The notes beneath the pieces are model-generated. The model was not told the origin of the DNA. It saw nothing but the letters and a program-made list of their open reading frames with translations, and did no database searches. From Gemmatimonadota bacterium (lineage in GTDB: Bacteria; GCA-2686955), in assembly GCA_002686955.1 (NCBI GenBank), contig NYZA01000143.1, positions 1 through 64,000 on the forward strand: 64,000 bases of DNA, written 5' to 3'. Below are positions 15,179 through 25,008 of the stretch, in pieces. The translations under genes and the position numbers were made by a program. Every line of letters begins with the position of its first letter. Position 1 is the stretch's first letter.

Positions 15179-18100
15179 ACCGGGCGATCGAGTGGTTCGC
15201 CCACAACGCCGTCGCGGCCAATCTGATGATGATCTTCATCCTGGCCGCCGGAGCACTCTCGATCTCCACCCTCAAGACCGAGGTCTTTCCGGAGATCTCC
15301 TCCGGCTTCGTTTCGGTCGGGGTTCCCTACCCCGGTGCCACGCCGGCGGAGGTCGAGGAGTCGATCTGCGTGCGGATCGGGGAGGCGGTTCAGGGGATCT
15401 CGGGCATCGATCGACTCACGTCGACCGCGGTCGAGAACGCGGGCTCCGTTTTGATCGAATTGATTCCCGGTTTGGAGGTGCGCGAGGTTCTCGACGATGT
15501 GAAATCGGCGGTCGACGGCATCACAACCTTCCCGGAGAACGCGGAGGCTCCGGTCGTGCAAGAAGTCCGGCGGCTCAACCAGGTCGTAAATGTCGCGATC
15601 TCGGGGCCGGCCGAGGAGCGGGCGCTCAAGCAACTCGGCGAGCGCGTGCGTGACGAAATCGCCGCGCTACCCGGCATCACCCTCGTCAAGCTGACCAATG
15701 TTCGTCCCTACGAGATCTCGATCGAAGTGTCGGAGGCTGCCTTGAGGCGATATGGCGCCACCTTCGACGAGGTCGCCGCCGCGGTGCGTCGTTCCTCTCT
15801 CGATCTTCCCGCCGGATCGGTAAAGACCGAGGGCGGCGAGGTATTGGTGCGCACGAAAGGGCAGGTCTACCACGGTGAGCAGTTCGCCGAGCTGGTGGTG
15901 CGCACCCTGAGCGATGGTACTCGTCTGCGTGTCGCCGACTTGGCGAGGGTTGTGGACGCCTTCGCGGAAGGTGATCTGAGCAGTCGCTTCGACGGAGAGC
16001 CGGCGGTCGTGATCGAAGTGTATCGGGTCGGCGATCAGAACGCGCTCGATGTGTCGAGTGCCGTGGAAACCTATGTCGAGCAAGCGCGGGGCCGGATGCC
16101 CGAGGGCATCGACCTGACGACATGGATGGACATGGCCGTGGTGCTACGCGGCCGCCTCGGGCTGTTGCTGCGGAACGGTCGGTGGGGGATCGTGCTCGTG
16201 TTTCTGTCGCTGGCGCTCTTCCTAAGGCCGAGTCTCGCATTTTGGGTAACGATGGGTATTCCGATTTCGTTCATGGGAGCGCTGTGGTTACTGCCATCGA
16301 CGGGAGTATCGATCAATCTGCTCTCACTCTTCGCATTCATCGTCGTGCTCGGAATCGTCGTCGACGATACAATCGTTGTGGGGGAGAACGTTTTCACCCA
16401 CAGAGGACAGAACAAATCCGCTTTGCGCGCTGCGATCGACGGAACGCGCGAGGTCGCGACACCCGTCGTGTTCGCGGTGCTGACGTCGATCGCCGCGTTT
16501 TCACCGCTGCTCCGAATCGAGGGAACGATGGGACAGTTGATGCGGCAGATCCCGTCCGTCGTAGTCCTGACTCTCATTTTTTCACTGATCGAATCTCTGT
16601 TCATACTGCCGGCCCACCTCGCCCATCTCAAGAAACGCAAGCCCAACCCAACGTCCAAAGGCCCGATGCACACTTGGCGGCGTGTGCAAGACTCTTTCCA
16701 ACGCCTCATGGACAATTTGATCCAGAAAGCCTACGGACCCACACTCGAACGGGCTCTCGGTCTTCGTTACGCCGTCGTAGGATTGAGCCTCTTTCTGCTC
16801 TTCCTGACCGTCGGAACCATCGCCGGCGGACGAACCAAGTTCACCTTCTTCCCCAGCGTGGAAGCGGACAACGTCGTCGCCGGTCTCACGATGCCGCTGG
16901 GGACTTCGGTGGAGCGCACGTCCGATGCAGTGAAGAGACTCGAGGAGTCGGCGGAGCAGGTTCGTCGCGAGATGGAGGCAGCGGAAGGCGGCGCGGTCTA
17001 TTCACATGTCTTGGCTTCGATCGGCTCTCAGCCCTTCAAGGAACAACAGGGCCGGCACGCTCCGACCTCGCAACGAACATCGGTCGACGATTCGCATCTC
17101 GGCGAAGTGAACATCCAGCTCGTTCCATCCGAGCGGCGCAACACCGATGCGATCGACGTCGTGGAGCGTTGGCGTGAGCGGACCGGCCCGATCGCCGATG
17201 CCGTGGAGCTGAGCTTCAGCTCGAGCCTCTTCTCGAGCGGCTCCCCGATCGACATCCAGCTCTCCAGCAGAGATCTCGACGTGTTGACCGCGGCCGCAGG
17301 TGAGTTGAAGGCTCATCTGGCGACCTTCCCCGGGCTCTACGATATTTCCGATTCCTTCAGAGCAGGGAAAGAGGAGGTTCGGCTCTCGATCCGCCCCGAG
17401 GGTCAGACCCTCGGACTGAATCTCGTCGATCTCGCGCGGCAGGTGAGACAGGGTTTCTATGGCGAGGAGGCGCAGAGGATCCAGCGAGGCCGAGACGAAG
17501 TAAAAGTGATGGTGCGCTACCCGGAAAACGAGAGACAATCGATGGGTAGCCTCGAAGAGATGCGCATCCGTGTGCCGGGCGGGGGCGAAGTGCCCTTCGC
17601 TACTGTTGCCAGGGCGGAAATGAGCCGGGCGCCGGCCACGATCCGCAGGGTGAATCGTGCCCGTAGCGTTCAGGTGACCTCCGAAGCGAATCTCGATCTC
17701 GTCAATCCGAACGACGTCATCGAGAAGCTGGTATCGAGCTATCTCCCACAACTCGAGAGTCGCCATCCCGGGCTCCGCTACAGCCTCGAGGGTGAGCAGC
17801 GAGAGCAGGCGAGAACACTTGCAAGCCTGGGCCGCGGATTCGTCCTCGCGATCGTGATGATCTACGCGCTTCTGGCGATCCCTTTCCGTTCCTATATCCA
17901 ACCCCTGGTCGTCATGACCGCCATCCCCTTCGGTCTGATGGGCGCGATTTGGGGGCATTGGATCATGAGGAGCGACCTGACTATCCTCTCACTCTTCGGA
18001 ATGGTGGCGCTCACCGGCGTCGTCGTGAACGACAGCTTGGTGCTCGTCGACTTCATCAATCGAAAACGTCGCACCGGTCTTCCACTCGGCATCGCGATTC

Positions 18101-18384
18101 GGGACGCGGGCAAGGCGCGTTTCCGCCCGATCGTCCTCACCTCGCTCACGACATTCCTCGGATTGACCCCGATGCTTCTCGAAAGATCGCTCCAGGCCCG
18201 ATTCCTGATTCCCATGGCCACCTCGCTGGCCTTCGGAGTGCTCTTCGCGACCTTCGTTACGATGATCGTAGTGCCGGTCACCTACCTCATCATCGAAGAC
18301 ATCAAGGGAATGGTTCGGACTTCTCGCGAGTCGGCGACTATGATCGGCGCCTCGACCGATCTTTCAGGAAAGGGCACGCGGTGA
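15175..18384 (+). CDS. RND-superfamily efflux permease (HAE1/AcrB-like)
   Basis: The 1069-residue protein is full length for the family, with twelve expected membrane helices and two large periplasmic loops. N-terminal helix: NAVAANLMMIFILAAGALS. The proton-relay helix is conserved: FIVVLGIVVDDTIVVGENVF, with the Asp-Asp pair. The second-half helix reads GVVVNDSLVLVDFINRKRR. FPEISSGFVSVGVPYPGATPAEVEES is the typical start of the first porter loop. Drug or metabolite specificity cannot be told from sequence. It is third in a coupled pump operon. Confidence 0.95.
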   Translation: MNRAIEWFAHNAVAANLMMIFILAAGALSISTLKTEVFPEISSGFVSVGVPYPGATPAEVEESICVRIGEAVQGISGIDRLTSTAVENAGSVLIELIPGLEVREVLDDVKSAVDGITTFPENAEAPVVQEVRRLNQVVNVAISGPAEERALKQLGERVRDEIAALPGITLVKLTNVRPYEISIEVSEAALRRYGATFDEVAAAVRRSSLDLPAGSVKTEGGEVLVRTKGQVYHGEQFAELVVRTLSDGTRLRVADLARVVDAFAEGDLSSRFDGEPAVVIEVYRVGDQNALDVSSAVETYVEQARGRMPEGIDLTTWMDMAVVLRGRLGLLLRNGRWGIVLVFLSLALFLRPSLAFWVTMGIPISFMGALWLLPSTGVSINLLSLFAFIVVLGIVVDDTIVVGENVFTHRGQNKSALRAAIDGTREVATPVVFAVLTSIAAFSPLLRIEGTMGQLMRQIPSVVVLTLIFSLIESLFILPAHLAHLKKRKPNPTSKGPMHTWRRVQDSFQRLMDNLIQKAYGPTLERALGLRYAVVGLSLFLLFLTVGTIAGGRTKFTFFPSVEADNVVAGLTMPLGTSVERTSDAVKRLEESAEQVRREMEAAEGGAVYSHVLASIGSQPFKEQQGRHAPTSQRTSVDDSHLGEVNIQLVPSERRNTDAIDVVERWRERTGPIADAVELSFSSSLFSSGSPIDIQLSSRDLDVLTAAAGELKAHLATFPGLYDISDSFRAGKEEVRLSIRPEGQTLGLNLVDLARQVRQGFYGEEAQRIQRGRDEVKVMVRYPENERQSMGSLEEMRIRVPGGGEVPFATVARAEMSRAPATIRRVNRARSVQVTSEANLDLVNPNDVIEKLVSSYLPQLESRHPGLRYSLEGEQREQARTLASLGRGFVLAIVMIYALLAIPFRSYIQPLVVMTAIPFGLMGAIWGHWIMRSDLTILSLFGMVALTGVVVNDSLVLVDFINRKRRTGLPLGIAIRDAGKARFRPIVLTSLTTFLGLTPMLLERSLQARFLIPMATSLAFGVLFATFVTMIVVPVTYLIIEDIKGMVRTSRESATMIGASTDLSGKGTR

Positions 18385-19280
18385 CGAGATCCAAACTTCG
18401 ATCGGCGATGGTCGTGGGCGCCAGCGGCTATGTTGGTCGCAATCTGACCCCCGCGATCGCCGCGGCGGGCTATCGAGTGCTGGGCACCGGGCTGAGGAAC
18501 CTCGACTCGATCCCGCGCGGCCGGAGGATCAAGACTCGGGAGCTGGATGTGCGTGACCGATCGGCGGTTCAGGCCCTGGTCGAAGAGGTGCGACCCGAGA
18601 TCCTGGTGGACTGCACAACGGTCAGCGATCCGGCTCAGCTGGCCGCGGTGATCGTCGACGGATCGCGCAACCTCGCGACGGCGTCGGCCTCCGTAGGGGC
18701 GATCCATATCCTTCTGTCGACCGACAACGTTTTCGACGGGGCGAGCGGGTGGTACGCCGAGGAGGACCCGGTCTGCCCGGCCAACCCCTACGGCCGGGCG
18801 AAGGCGGCCGCGGAAGAGATCGTGATGCGCCTCTCGACCCGGCCCGTCATCGTGCGCACTTCCTTGGTCAGCGGCCTCGACCCCCTTGATCCTCGTTCTC
18901 AGTGGGTGGCGAACGCCTTGCACCAGGGAACTCCGGTATCCCTCTTCACCGACGAGCTTCGATGCCCCATCTGGATCGACGATCTGGTGGCATCGGTCGT
19001 CGAGCTTCTCGACGGCCGCCATCTCGGAGTCCTGCACGTCGTGGGTCCGGAGAGGCTTTCGCGATACGAAATCGGCGCGCTGATCGCGGAGTGGCTCGAT
19101 CTTCCCAAAGAAGCGCTGGTGCCCTCGCTGGCCAGTCGGTCCAGCATGGCTCGCACCCTCGATGGCTCGATGGCGACGGGACGGGCGCGGTCGGTCCTGA
19201 CGACAGATCCTCGCGGTTTCGAATCGCGCATCCTCGCATTGATCGAGGAGCGCGGAGGGGAAGAAGAGGAGAGCGAGTGA
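18381..19280 (+). CDS. NAD(P)-dependent sugar-nucleotide reductase/epimerase (RmlD-like)
   Basis: The 299-residue protein is an extended short-chain dehydrogenase: Rossmann motif VVGASGYVGRN, LLSTDNVFDG, catalytic YGRAKAAAEE and RTSLVSG, with RCPIWIDDL and the late VGPERLSRYEI as in dTDP-4-dehydrorhamnose reductases. The GTG start lies in GTGA, overlapping the RND permease stop, so it is co-translated with the pump although it is a soluble enzyme. No other deoxysugar gene is near. It may modify the exported compound or an envelope sugar; this is inference. Confidence 0.8.
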   Translation: MTRSKLRSAMVVGASGYVGRNLTPAIAAAGYRVLGTGLRNLDSIPRGRRIKTRELDVRDRSAVQALVEEVRPEILVDCTTVSDPAQLAAVIVDGSRNLATASASVGAIHILLSTDNVFDGASGWYAEEDPVCPANPYGRAKAAAEEIVMRLSTRPVIVRTSLVSGLDPLDPRSQWVANALHQGTPVSLFTDELRCPIWIDDLVASVVELLDGRHLGVLHVVGPERLSRYEIGALIAEWLDLPKEALVPSLASRSSMARTLDGSMATGRARSVLTTDPRGFESRILALIEERGGEEEESE

Positions 19281-19287
19281 AGAGAGT

Positions 19288-21102
19288 CTAGTCCGCGTAC
19301 CCGAGAGCTTTCAGCTCTTCGCGCAACCGAGGATTGGGATCGGGGGGACGGGGTGGGGTCCACCGAAGCTGCTCGAAGCGCGTCATGAGCGACCGATGGA
19401 CCTTGGGATTGGACAGGAGCCCGCTCCTGACATCGGTGCGGTCATCGCCGGCGGGGGCGAGAACATTTGCTCCGGTCCGAGGATCTAACGTGAGGGTCCA
19501 ACCGTCCGAACGGGTCGCGCAAATGGCGGGGTTCCGATCTCCGAGACGCGGCGAGCCGAGCGCCGGTGCTTCCGACCAGACGAGACGCGGGGAGCGATTG
19601 GAGGACCGATCCGCGAGCAGCGATCGCCCGTCGAGATCCACCATGCCGATCGCATCGCCCTCGACTCCGAAGATATCGAGCAGAGTCGGCGCCAGATCGG
19701 CCAATGACACCAAGTTCCGGGCAACACCGGGCGCTTCCTCACCCCCCACGCGAACCGGAGCACCCACCGGCGGCTTGATGATCAGCGGTACCCGCAGCAC
19801 CTCCCGGCGCAGCGACTTGCCGTGCTGAAAGACCCCATCTCTCCCAAACTGTTCGCCGTGGTCCGCCGCGATGATGATCCAGCTTCGTTCCCACAGCCCC
19901 CGCGCCTCCAGCGCCCGCCAGAGGAGGCCGATCTGCGCGTCGAGCCAGGCCACTTCGCCCCGATACCGCGCCCGAAGAGCGTTCGCGATCTCCGCCGAAG
20001 GCTCGGAGCCCGCGGCGGCGAGCCCTTCCAGCTCCGCGAGCGTGCCCTCTAGCGCGAAGGGCGGTGCGTCGAAGAGAGAGCGGTACGGCTCGGGTGCGTC
20101 ATAGGGCGCGTGCGGTGCGTCATCGTAGTAGTGGATCCAGAGCAGGAAGGGATCCTCGGCGGGCGCATCGAGAAGGAGCCAGCGGCGCGCGGCGAGCGTG
20201 GTCGGCACCGAGGAATCCGCCGTATCGAACCAGGCGCCGACAGTCTGCCACCGAGCGAGAAGCTGGCGCAGGGGCGGAAGATCCCAAACCGAGAGCTCGC
20301 GATGGAGTCGGCGCCGAAACCCCCGGTCGAGACCGATCGCGTCGGCGAGATCGAGGTCGGTGGCCGATACCATCCGAAGATCCCGCGCGCTCAAGGCATC
20401 CCCCACCCGAACCAGGCCGGGATCGAGCGCATGGAGATTCGATCGCACTCCATGCCGGTGCACCCAGCGACCGGTCATCATCGACGTGAGACTTGGGATC
20501 GTAAAGGGCGCGGTGGCGACCGCGTTGTCGAAGCGGATCGATTGGCGAGCAAGCCGATCGATGCGCTCCGTGTGAGCGTCCGCGGCTCCGTACGCACCGA
20601 GAACATCGGCCCTCAGCGTGTCGATGGTGAGCAAGACGACGCGCGGGGCGTCGCCGCGGGCGGCTGGAGCCGGTAGCGGCCAAGGGACCGCGATCGCGCC
20701 GACCACCAGCGCACCCGCCCACGCCGCTCGACCGCCGCGCACCGCCCCCCAGTGAACGATCGGCACCAGCGCAAGTCCCACCGCGCTGATCGGCAACTCC
20801 AAGCCGGTATCTCGGCGGACCAACGCCGTCCACAGAATCAGGACCCCCACCCGCAAGACCGCCGACGCAATGAGGGAAGCCGGGGCTGGCGATTCTCGTC
20901 GTCCCCCCGAGGACAAATGCGTCATGCAGCCGAAGGCGGCACCCGCCAGTGCGTACGACGCGCCCGACGCAACGATGAACTCCCAGCGCGCCACCGGCAA
21001 GAGGAGCCCCAGCCGAAGAAGCCGCACGCTCTCGACCAGGCCGAGCCCCCCCCAGATCGCGCCGTCCACCAGAGCGGCCCTGCGGCACCCGCGGATCGCC
21101 AC
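19288..21102 (-). CDS. Membrane-anchored sulfatase/alkaline-phosphatase-fold protein without formylglycine motif
   Basis: The 604-residue protein begins with four or five hydrophobic helices (about residues 1-150). A large sulfatase-fold domain follows: VVLLTIDTLRADVLGAYG metal site, ATAPFTIPSLTSMMTG, HYYDDAPHAPYDAPE, IIIAADHGEQFG. The residue that would be modified to formylglycine (C/S in C-x-P-x-R) is Thr here. Thr is the nucleophile in related phosphodiesterases and phosphoethanolamine transferases. Phospho-transfer or hydrolysis on an envelope substrate is therefore as likely as sulfatase action. The C-terminus LKALGYAD matches a motif shared with the gene at 38500. It converges with the gene ending at 19280, 7 bp apart. 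Confidence 0.8.
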   Translation of the reverse strand: MAIRGCRRAALVDGAIWGGLGLVESVRLLRLGLLLPVARWEFIVASGASYALAGAAFGCMTHLSSGGRRESPAPASLIASAVLRVGVLILWTALVRRDTGLELPISAVGLALVPIVHWGAVRGGRAAWAGALVVGAIAVPWPLPAPAARGDAPRVVLLTIDTLRADVLGAYGAADAHTERIDRLARQSIRFDNAVATAPFTIPSLTSMMTGRWVHRHGVRSNLHALDPGLVRVGDALSARDLRMVSATDLDLADAIGLDRGFRRRLHRELSVWDLPPLRQLLARWQTVGAWFDTADSSVPTTLAARRWLLLDAPAEDPFLLWIHYYDDAPHAPYDAPEPYRSLFDAPPFALEGTLAELEGLAAAGSEPSAEIANALRARYRGEVAWLDAQIGLLWRALEARGLWERSWIIIAADHGEQFGRDGVFQHGKSLRREVLRVPLIIKPPVGAPVRVGGEEAPGVARNLVSLADLAPTLLDIFGVEGDAIGMVDLDGRSLLADRSSNRSPRLVWSEAPALGSPRLGDRNPAICATRSDGWTLTLDPRTGANVLAPAGDDRTDVRSGLLSNPKVHRSLMTRFEQLRWTPPRPPDPNPRLREELKALGYAD

Positions 21103-21117
21103 CTTCGTGACAGGCTC

Positions 21118-22299
21118 CTATCTCAGATCGTGGGCACGCCGCTCCACCACCAACATCCGGCCTTCCGCCCGCTGCTTTCGATACCCCAAGAGGTGGAAGA
21201 GATCGTAGACGTACCAGCGCGCCACCGACGGATTGACGCGCAGCCAGTTCCGATGGGCGGGGTGCCGATCCACGCCCGGGAACCAATGGACGATGTTCGA
21301 GACCCGCAAGCGCCGGAGGATCCGCGAGATCCCTAGCCAGAAGGGCTCGACTTCACGCGCAAGGAAGAAACCGTCGTTTCCAACGGCCTGATAGAGGGGC
21401 AGCAAGACGCGGCATGGCTTGGGTGCCATGATCTGCCCGGAGCGATCGGTGGCCAGATGCTCCCCGGCCTCGATCCTCTGGAAGTTGCGGAACCCGGGCT
21501 CCATCTTGAATTCGTCCTCCGACTGGATCGGATGGCGGCTGGTGAGCTCCAACACCGGCGGAACGTGGGCGCTCGCGGCGGCGAGCTTTTCGCGTAGTAC
21601 GGCCACATCGTCCACCGCCCCTTCCGCAATGCAACCCGCGGTCTCGAGCGCGATCCAGATGGTCGCCGCCAGATGATCGACCGACGAATCGGCGTCGTGC
21701 TGCCCCCCCTCGACCGCGATCGAGATATGTCCTTCTCGCGTCATCAGCTCGGAAAGCGCGCCGTCGATCGTCTCTTCGAGCCCCAATATGATCGGAGCGG
21801 GGAAATGGAAGGCGAACTCTCGATTGCGCAAGGTGTCGGCGAAGCAGATGAAGGGTTCGCCGGGAGCCGAGCTGGTGTGCAAATCGAGAAAGACCACGGG
21901 TCCGCGCGCCTGGGCGACGGCATCGTCGAGACTGGCGAGAAGGGCGAGCTGCTCGCGTTCTTCGGGGTCGTCGTGTGCGGTCCGGCGATCTCGCCGCATC
22001 GTCCGAACCCCTTCTTCCGTCCACAGCCTGTTGAGATCGGTGCGCAGATAGCGCTCCCCGGCCTCGATCGCCGCCAGGTTTCCGGCGAATCCGATCAGAT
22101 CTCCCTTGAATTCGACACCATCGGAGCGGAGCCGCCGCACCACCCGATCGATCGCTCGGATCCCCGCCGATTCGTTTCCGTGCAATCCGCCGACGACGAT
22201 GACGCAGGGGCCCGCCGCGCCCGAAAAACGCCCGACGAGCCTCGCGATGGTCATCTCCGCGCTCTCCTCGGCGCCAGCTTCGAATCGATCCCGCATCAT
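21118..22299 (-). CDS. Succinylglutamate desuccinylase/aspartoacylase-family zinc amidase
   Basis: The 393-residue protein has the AstE/AspA metal motif HGNES (VVGGLHGNESAGIRA), the RTDLNRLW substrate Arg/Asn motif, VFLDLHTSS with the third zinc ligand, and a later Glu (IAVEGGQHD). These zinc enzymes hydrolyse N-acyl amino acids or related amides. An extra C-terminal 120 residues are predicted as beta-rich with a hydrophobic final helix. It lies 6 bp downstream of a GCS2-type amide ligase on the same strand, so ligase and amidase probably act on the same small molecule. Substrate unknown. Confidence 0.82.
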   Translation of the reverse strand: MMRDRFEAGAEESAEMTIARLVGRFSGAAGPCVIVVGGLHGNESAGIRAIDRVVRRLRSDGVEFKGDLIGFAGNLAAIEAGERYLRTDLNRLWTEEGVRTMRRDRRTAHDDPEEREQLALLASLDDAVAQARGPVVFLDLHTSSAPGEPFICFADTLRNREFAFHFPAPIILGLEETIDGALSELMTREGHISIAVEGGQHDADSSVDHLAATIWIALETAGCIAEGAVDDVAVLREKLAAASAHVPPVLELTSRHPIQSEDEFKMEPGFRNFQRIEAGEHLATDRSGQIMAPKPCRVLLPLYQAVGNDGFFLAREVEPFWLGISRILRRLRVSNIVHWFPGVDRHPAHRNWLRVNPSVARWYVYDLFHLLGYRKQRAEGRMLVVERRAHDLR

Positions 22300-22305
22300 C
22301 CGCTT

Positions 22306-24222
22306 TCAGCTCCGGAGCTGCTCCTCCAGAAGCACGCCCGCGATCGTCATGAAGTCCTTCTCCGTGACCAGGCCCACGAGGCGCTCGTTCTCGACCACGG
22401 GCAGACAGCCGACCCGGTGCTGCTTCATCAGCGCGATCGCCTCGAGTGTCGGCGTGCTCGGCGGCACCGACATCGGGTGCATCTGCATGATCTCGGAAAC
22501 CGGCACCGTCTTCGTATGGGCCTCGGCTAGGTTGCGCACCAGGAAGCGCAACAGAGATCGGTAGGTGACCAGGCCAACCAGGCGGTTCTCGTTGTCCTCG
22601 ACCGGAACGAAACGGATGTGCTGCCAGTCCATGAGGTTGACGACCAGATCGACGAGGTCGCCTTCGTTCACCGTGTAGAGGTCCGTGGACATGTACTGCT
22701 CGACCCGGGCGTAGTTCGATCTCCAGTCGCCGGCGTCGTCGATCGTGGCGAGACTCCACTCGTGAACCGGCTTGAGGCTCAGCTCTCGGGTGACGCAGCA
22801 GGCGGTGAGGGCGCTCAGCCGTTCGGCCTTCGTGCCCTTGCCCTTCATATCGGCATGGGACTGGATCACCCAGCAGGCACCCGTTTGACCGCTCGTGACT
22901 CGCGCCTCGATCACACCAAGGTAACGCTCGATGTCGTCCGCGTTGATGCCCGCGGTGGCGAGCCCCTCGCGCGCCATCGGGAGAAGCCGTTCCAAAACCA
23001 GCGTCAAGACTGGCTCCGGACTGCTCTTGTGAATCCACGATAGTTGCGCGCCCAATCCGAATCGGGCCGCCGCCAAGAAGTTCGCACGCGTGTCATCGAA
23101 ATCCATGACGCGCGTGATGTCGGCGTACTCCTCGGTCATCCCGGCCAGGAGCCCGAACCAGAATGCCGCATTCGCGACCTCGTCCACCGGTGTCGGTCCG
23201 GAGGGGATGTATCGGTTCTCGATTCGAAGATGTGGCTTGCCTTCGGAGATGCCGTAGCAGACGCGGTTCCAGCGGTATACGGTGCCGTTGTGGAAGCAAA
23301 GGGCGCGAAGCTGAGGCACACGACCGGCGGCGAGCTCCGCCAGCGCATCCTCCTCTTCCGCCGCGGCCATGAGCACGCGAAAACGGGCGATGTCCTCCTG
23401 GAAGATCTCCAGAACGGAGTCGTCCACCCACTTCGTCCCGAAACTGACTCGCGGCTGCACCGAGCGCTGGTGCGAACGGATGTTGCGGGTATCGATCGAT
23501 TGCTCGAAAAGCGCGATTCGGGTCTCCCGCCACAGCCGTTTGCCGAAGAGAAGCGGAGAGTTGCAGCAGATCGCCAGCAGCGGAGCGGCCGCGGCCTGCG
23601 CCATATTGTAGAGGCGGGCGAACTCGTTCGGTCCCACCTGGAAGTGGGTCTGAAAACTGGTGTTGCACGCCTCCAACATCACGGTGGCGTGGCTGATCAG
23701 AAGCTCGTCTACACCCTTGATCCGGAATTCGTAGTCTTTTCCGCGCAACGCGGTGAGCGACTCGTTCAGAGCCAAGTAGCGTGGGTTCTCGGTCATGTTC
23801 TCGAGACCGAGATGGGGGACGTCGAGCGTCGGCAGGATGCCGGTCATCACAACATCACCCCCCAGATCCCTCGCGGCCCCGCGGATCTTGCCCACGTACT
23901 CGGTGACCTGACGCTCGAGCGTACTCAGACAGGTGCCACCGAAGGTCAGAGGCGGCAGATTGAACTCGATGTTGAACTTCGCGAGCTCGGTAACGACGGC
24001 CGGGTCCTCAATACGTTCCAAAACCTGCTGGACCATCGGCGCCGGGCGCCAGTCGCGGTCGACCAGGAAGAGCTCCTGCTCGACACCGATTCGCCTCACA
24101 CCGGTCTCGAACGAGCCATCGATCAACATCCGTTCGAGCGCCCGCACATCGCTCAGGAGCTGCTTCATGAAGGTGCGGAGCTCCGAGGCTTCAAAACGGG
24201 CGGTCTGGGGGTGGTCACCCAT
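22306..24222 (-). CDS. GCS2-type carboxylate-amine ligase fused to a CBS-domain pair
   Basis: The 638-residue protein has a glutamate-cysteine ligase 2-like catalytic part (about residues 1-490): RRIGVEQELFLVD, FNIEFNLPP, FQTHFQVG, RIENRYIPSGPTPVDEVANA. It then has two CBS motifs: YMSTDLYTVNEGDLVDLVVN followed by RLVGLVTYRSLL, and MSVPPSTPTLEAIALMKQHR followed by RLVGLVTEKDFM. CBS pairs usually bind adenosine nucleotides and would make the ligase energy-sensitive. The substrate need not be glutamate plus cysteine; such homologues make varied amides. I chose ATG 24220-24222. Divergent from ubiX, with 189 bp between starts. Confidence 0.85.
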   Translation of the reverse strand: MGDHPQTARFEASELRTFMKQLLSDVRALERMLIDGSFETGVRRIGVEQELFLVDRDWRPAPMVQQVLERIEDPAVVTELAKFNIEFNLPPLTFGGTCLSTLERQVTEYVGKIRGAARDLGGDVVMTGILPTLDVPHLGLENMTENPRYLALNESLTALRGKDYEFRIKGVDELLISHATVMLEACNTSFQTHFQVGPNEFARLYNMAQAAAAPLLAICCNSPLLFGKRLWRETRIALFEQSIDTRNIRSHQRSVQPRVSFGTKWVDDSVLEIFQEDIARFRVLMAAAEEEDALAELAAGRVPQLRALCFHNGTVYRWNRVCYGISEGKPHLRIENRYIPSGPTPVDEVANAAFWFGLLAGMTEEYADITRVMDFDDTRANFLAAARFGLGAQLSWIHKSSPEPVLTLVLERLLPMAREGLATAGINADDIERYLGVIEARVTSGQTGACWVIQSHADMKGKGTKAERLSALTACCVTRELSLKPVHEWSLATIDDAGDWRSNYARVEQYMSTDLYTVNEGDLVDLVVNLMDWQHIRFVPVEDNENRLVGLVTYRSLLRFLVRNLAEAHTKTVPVSEIMQMHPMSVPPSTPTLEAIALMKQHRVGCLPVVENERLVGLVTEKDFMTIAGVLLEEQLRS

Positions 24223-24411
24223 GCGGACTCCTCGGCGAGAGACGCGTTGGGACGGAACTGCGATTGCGGGCCACTTGTGAAGTCTATCCGAATCGGGGCG
24301 CGGAGGATGGACCCTATGATGGGACGCAACCCGAGCTCGATGACGGGATCGGATCGGAAGCGCTACTCTCTTCATGCGCGCCGACCGATCCGCCTCATGA
24401 GAAAGAGCAGC

Positions 24412-24990
24412 ATGACCCGAGCGAAATCAACCCGACCCAGAATCGCGGTCGGCCTCTGCGGAGCTTCAGGCGCCCAGTACGGAGTCGAGCTTCTGCGGGC
24501 GCTCGCCGAGCGCGAGGTCGAGACCCATCTGATCGTGAGCCGGTGGGCCGATGCGGTTATGCGGACCGAAACCGACACCACCCTCGCCGAGCTGGAAGAT
24601 CTGGCGGAGGTGACCCACGACAATCACGACATGGCGGCTTCGCTTTCCAGCTCGAGCTTCCTCGTCGATGGAATGGTCATCATTCCGGCCTCGGTGAAGA
24701 CGGTCGCCGAAATCGCCGGTGGTTCGGCCGGCACTCTGATCGCGCGGGCCGCAGACAACATGTTGAAAACCCGCCGCAGGCTCATAGTTTGCATACGAGA
24801 AACCCCGATCAGTCTTCCTTGTATCGAAAACTTGCGCACCATCATGCTCGCCGGAGGCATCGTTGCTCCGCTCAGCCCGGGTTTCTACCATCGGCCGGCC
24901 GACCTCAGCGATCTCTACGCATTCATGGTTGGCAAAGTGCTCGATATGCTCTACATCGAGAACAGCCAGTTCCGCCGGTGGGGCGAGTAG
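24412..24990 (+). CDS. ubiX: UbiX-family flavin prenyltransferase
   Basis: The 192-residue protein has the UbiX start IAVGLCGASGAQYGVELLRA, a central IIPASVKTVAEIAGGSAGTL and the C-terminal signature RETPISLPCIENLRTIMLAG, then APLSPGFYHRP. UbiX attaches a dimethylallyl unit to FMN, making the prenylated FMN that UbiD decarboxylases need. It is the first gene of a five-gene operon whose next member is a UbiD. The cofactor maker and user are thus paired, and the pathway product (a prenyl phosphate) also feeds the cofactor. ATG 24412 follows an AAAGAGC purine stretch; ATG 24397 is an alternative. Confidence 0.93.
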   Translation: MTRAKSTRPRIAVGLCGASGAQYGVELLRALAEREVETHLIVSRWADAVMRTETDTTLAELEDLAEVTHDNHDMAASLSSSSFLVDGMVIIPASVKTVAEIAGGSAGTLIARAADNMLKTRRRLIVCIRETPISLPCIENLRTIMLAGGIVAPLSPGFYHRPADLSDLYAFMVGKVLDMLYIENSQFRRWGE

Positions 24991-25008
24991 GTCGGAGGGG
25001 AATCACAG

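Noticed and set aside
23044-24411. Long N-terminal extension of ubiX
   Set aside because: The frame is open only because it is antisense to the GCS2 gene; UbiX homology starts at IAVGLCGASG, just after ATG 24412.
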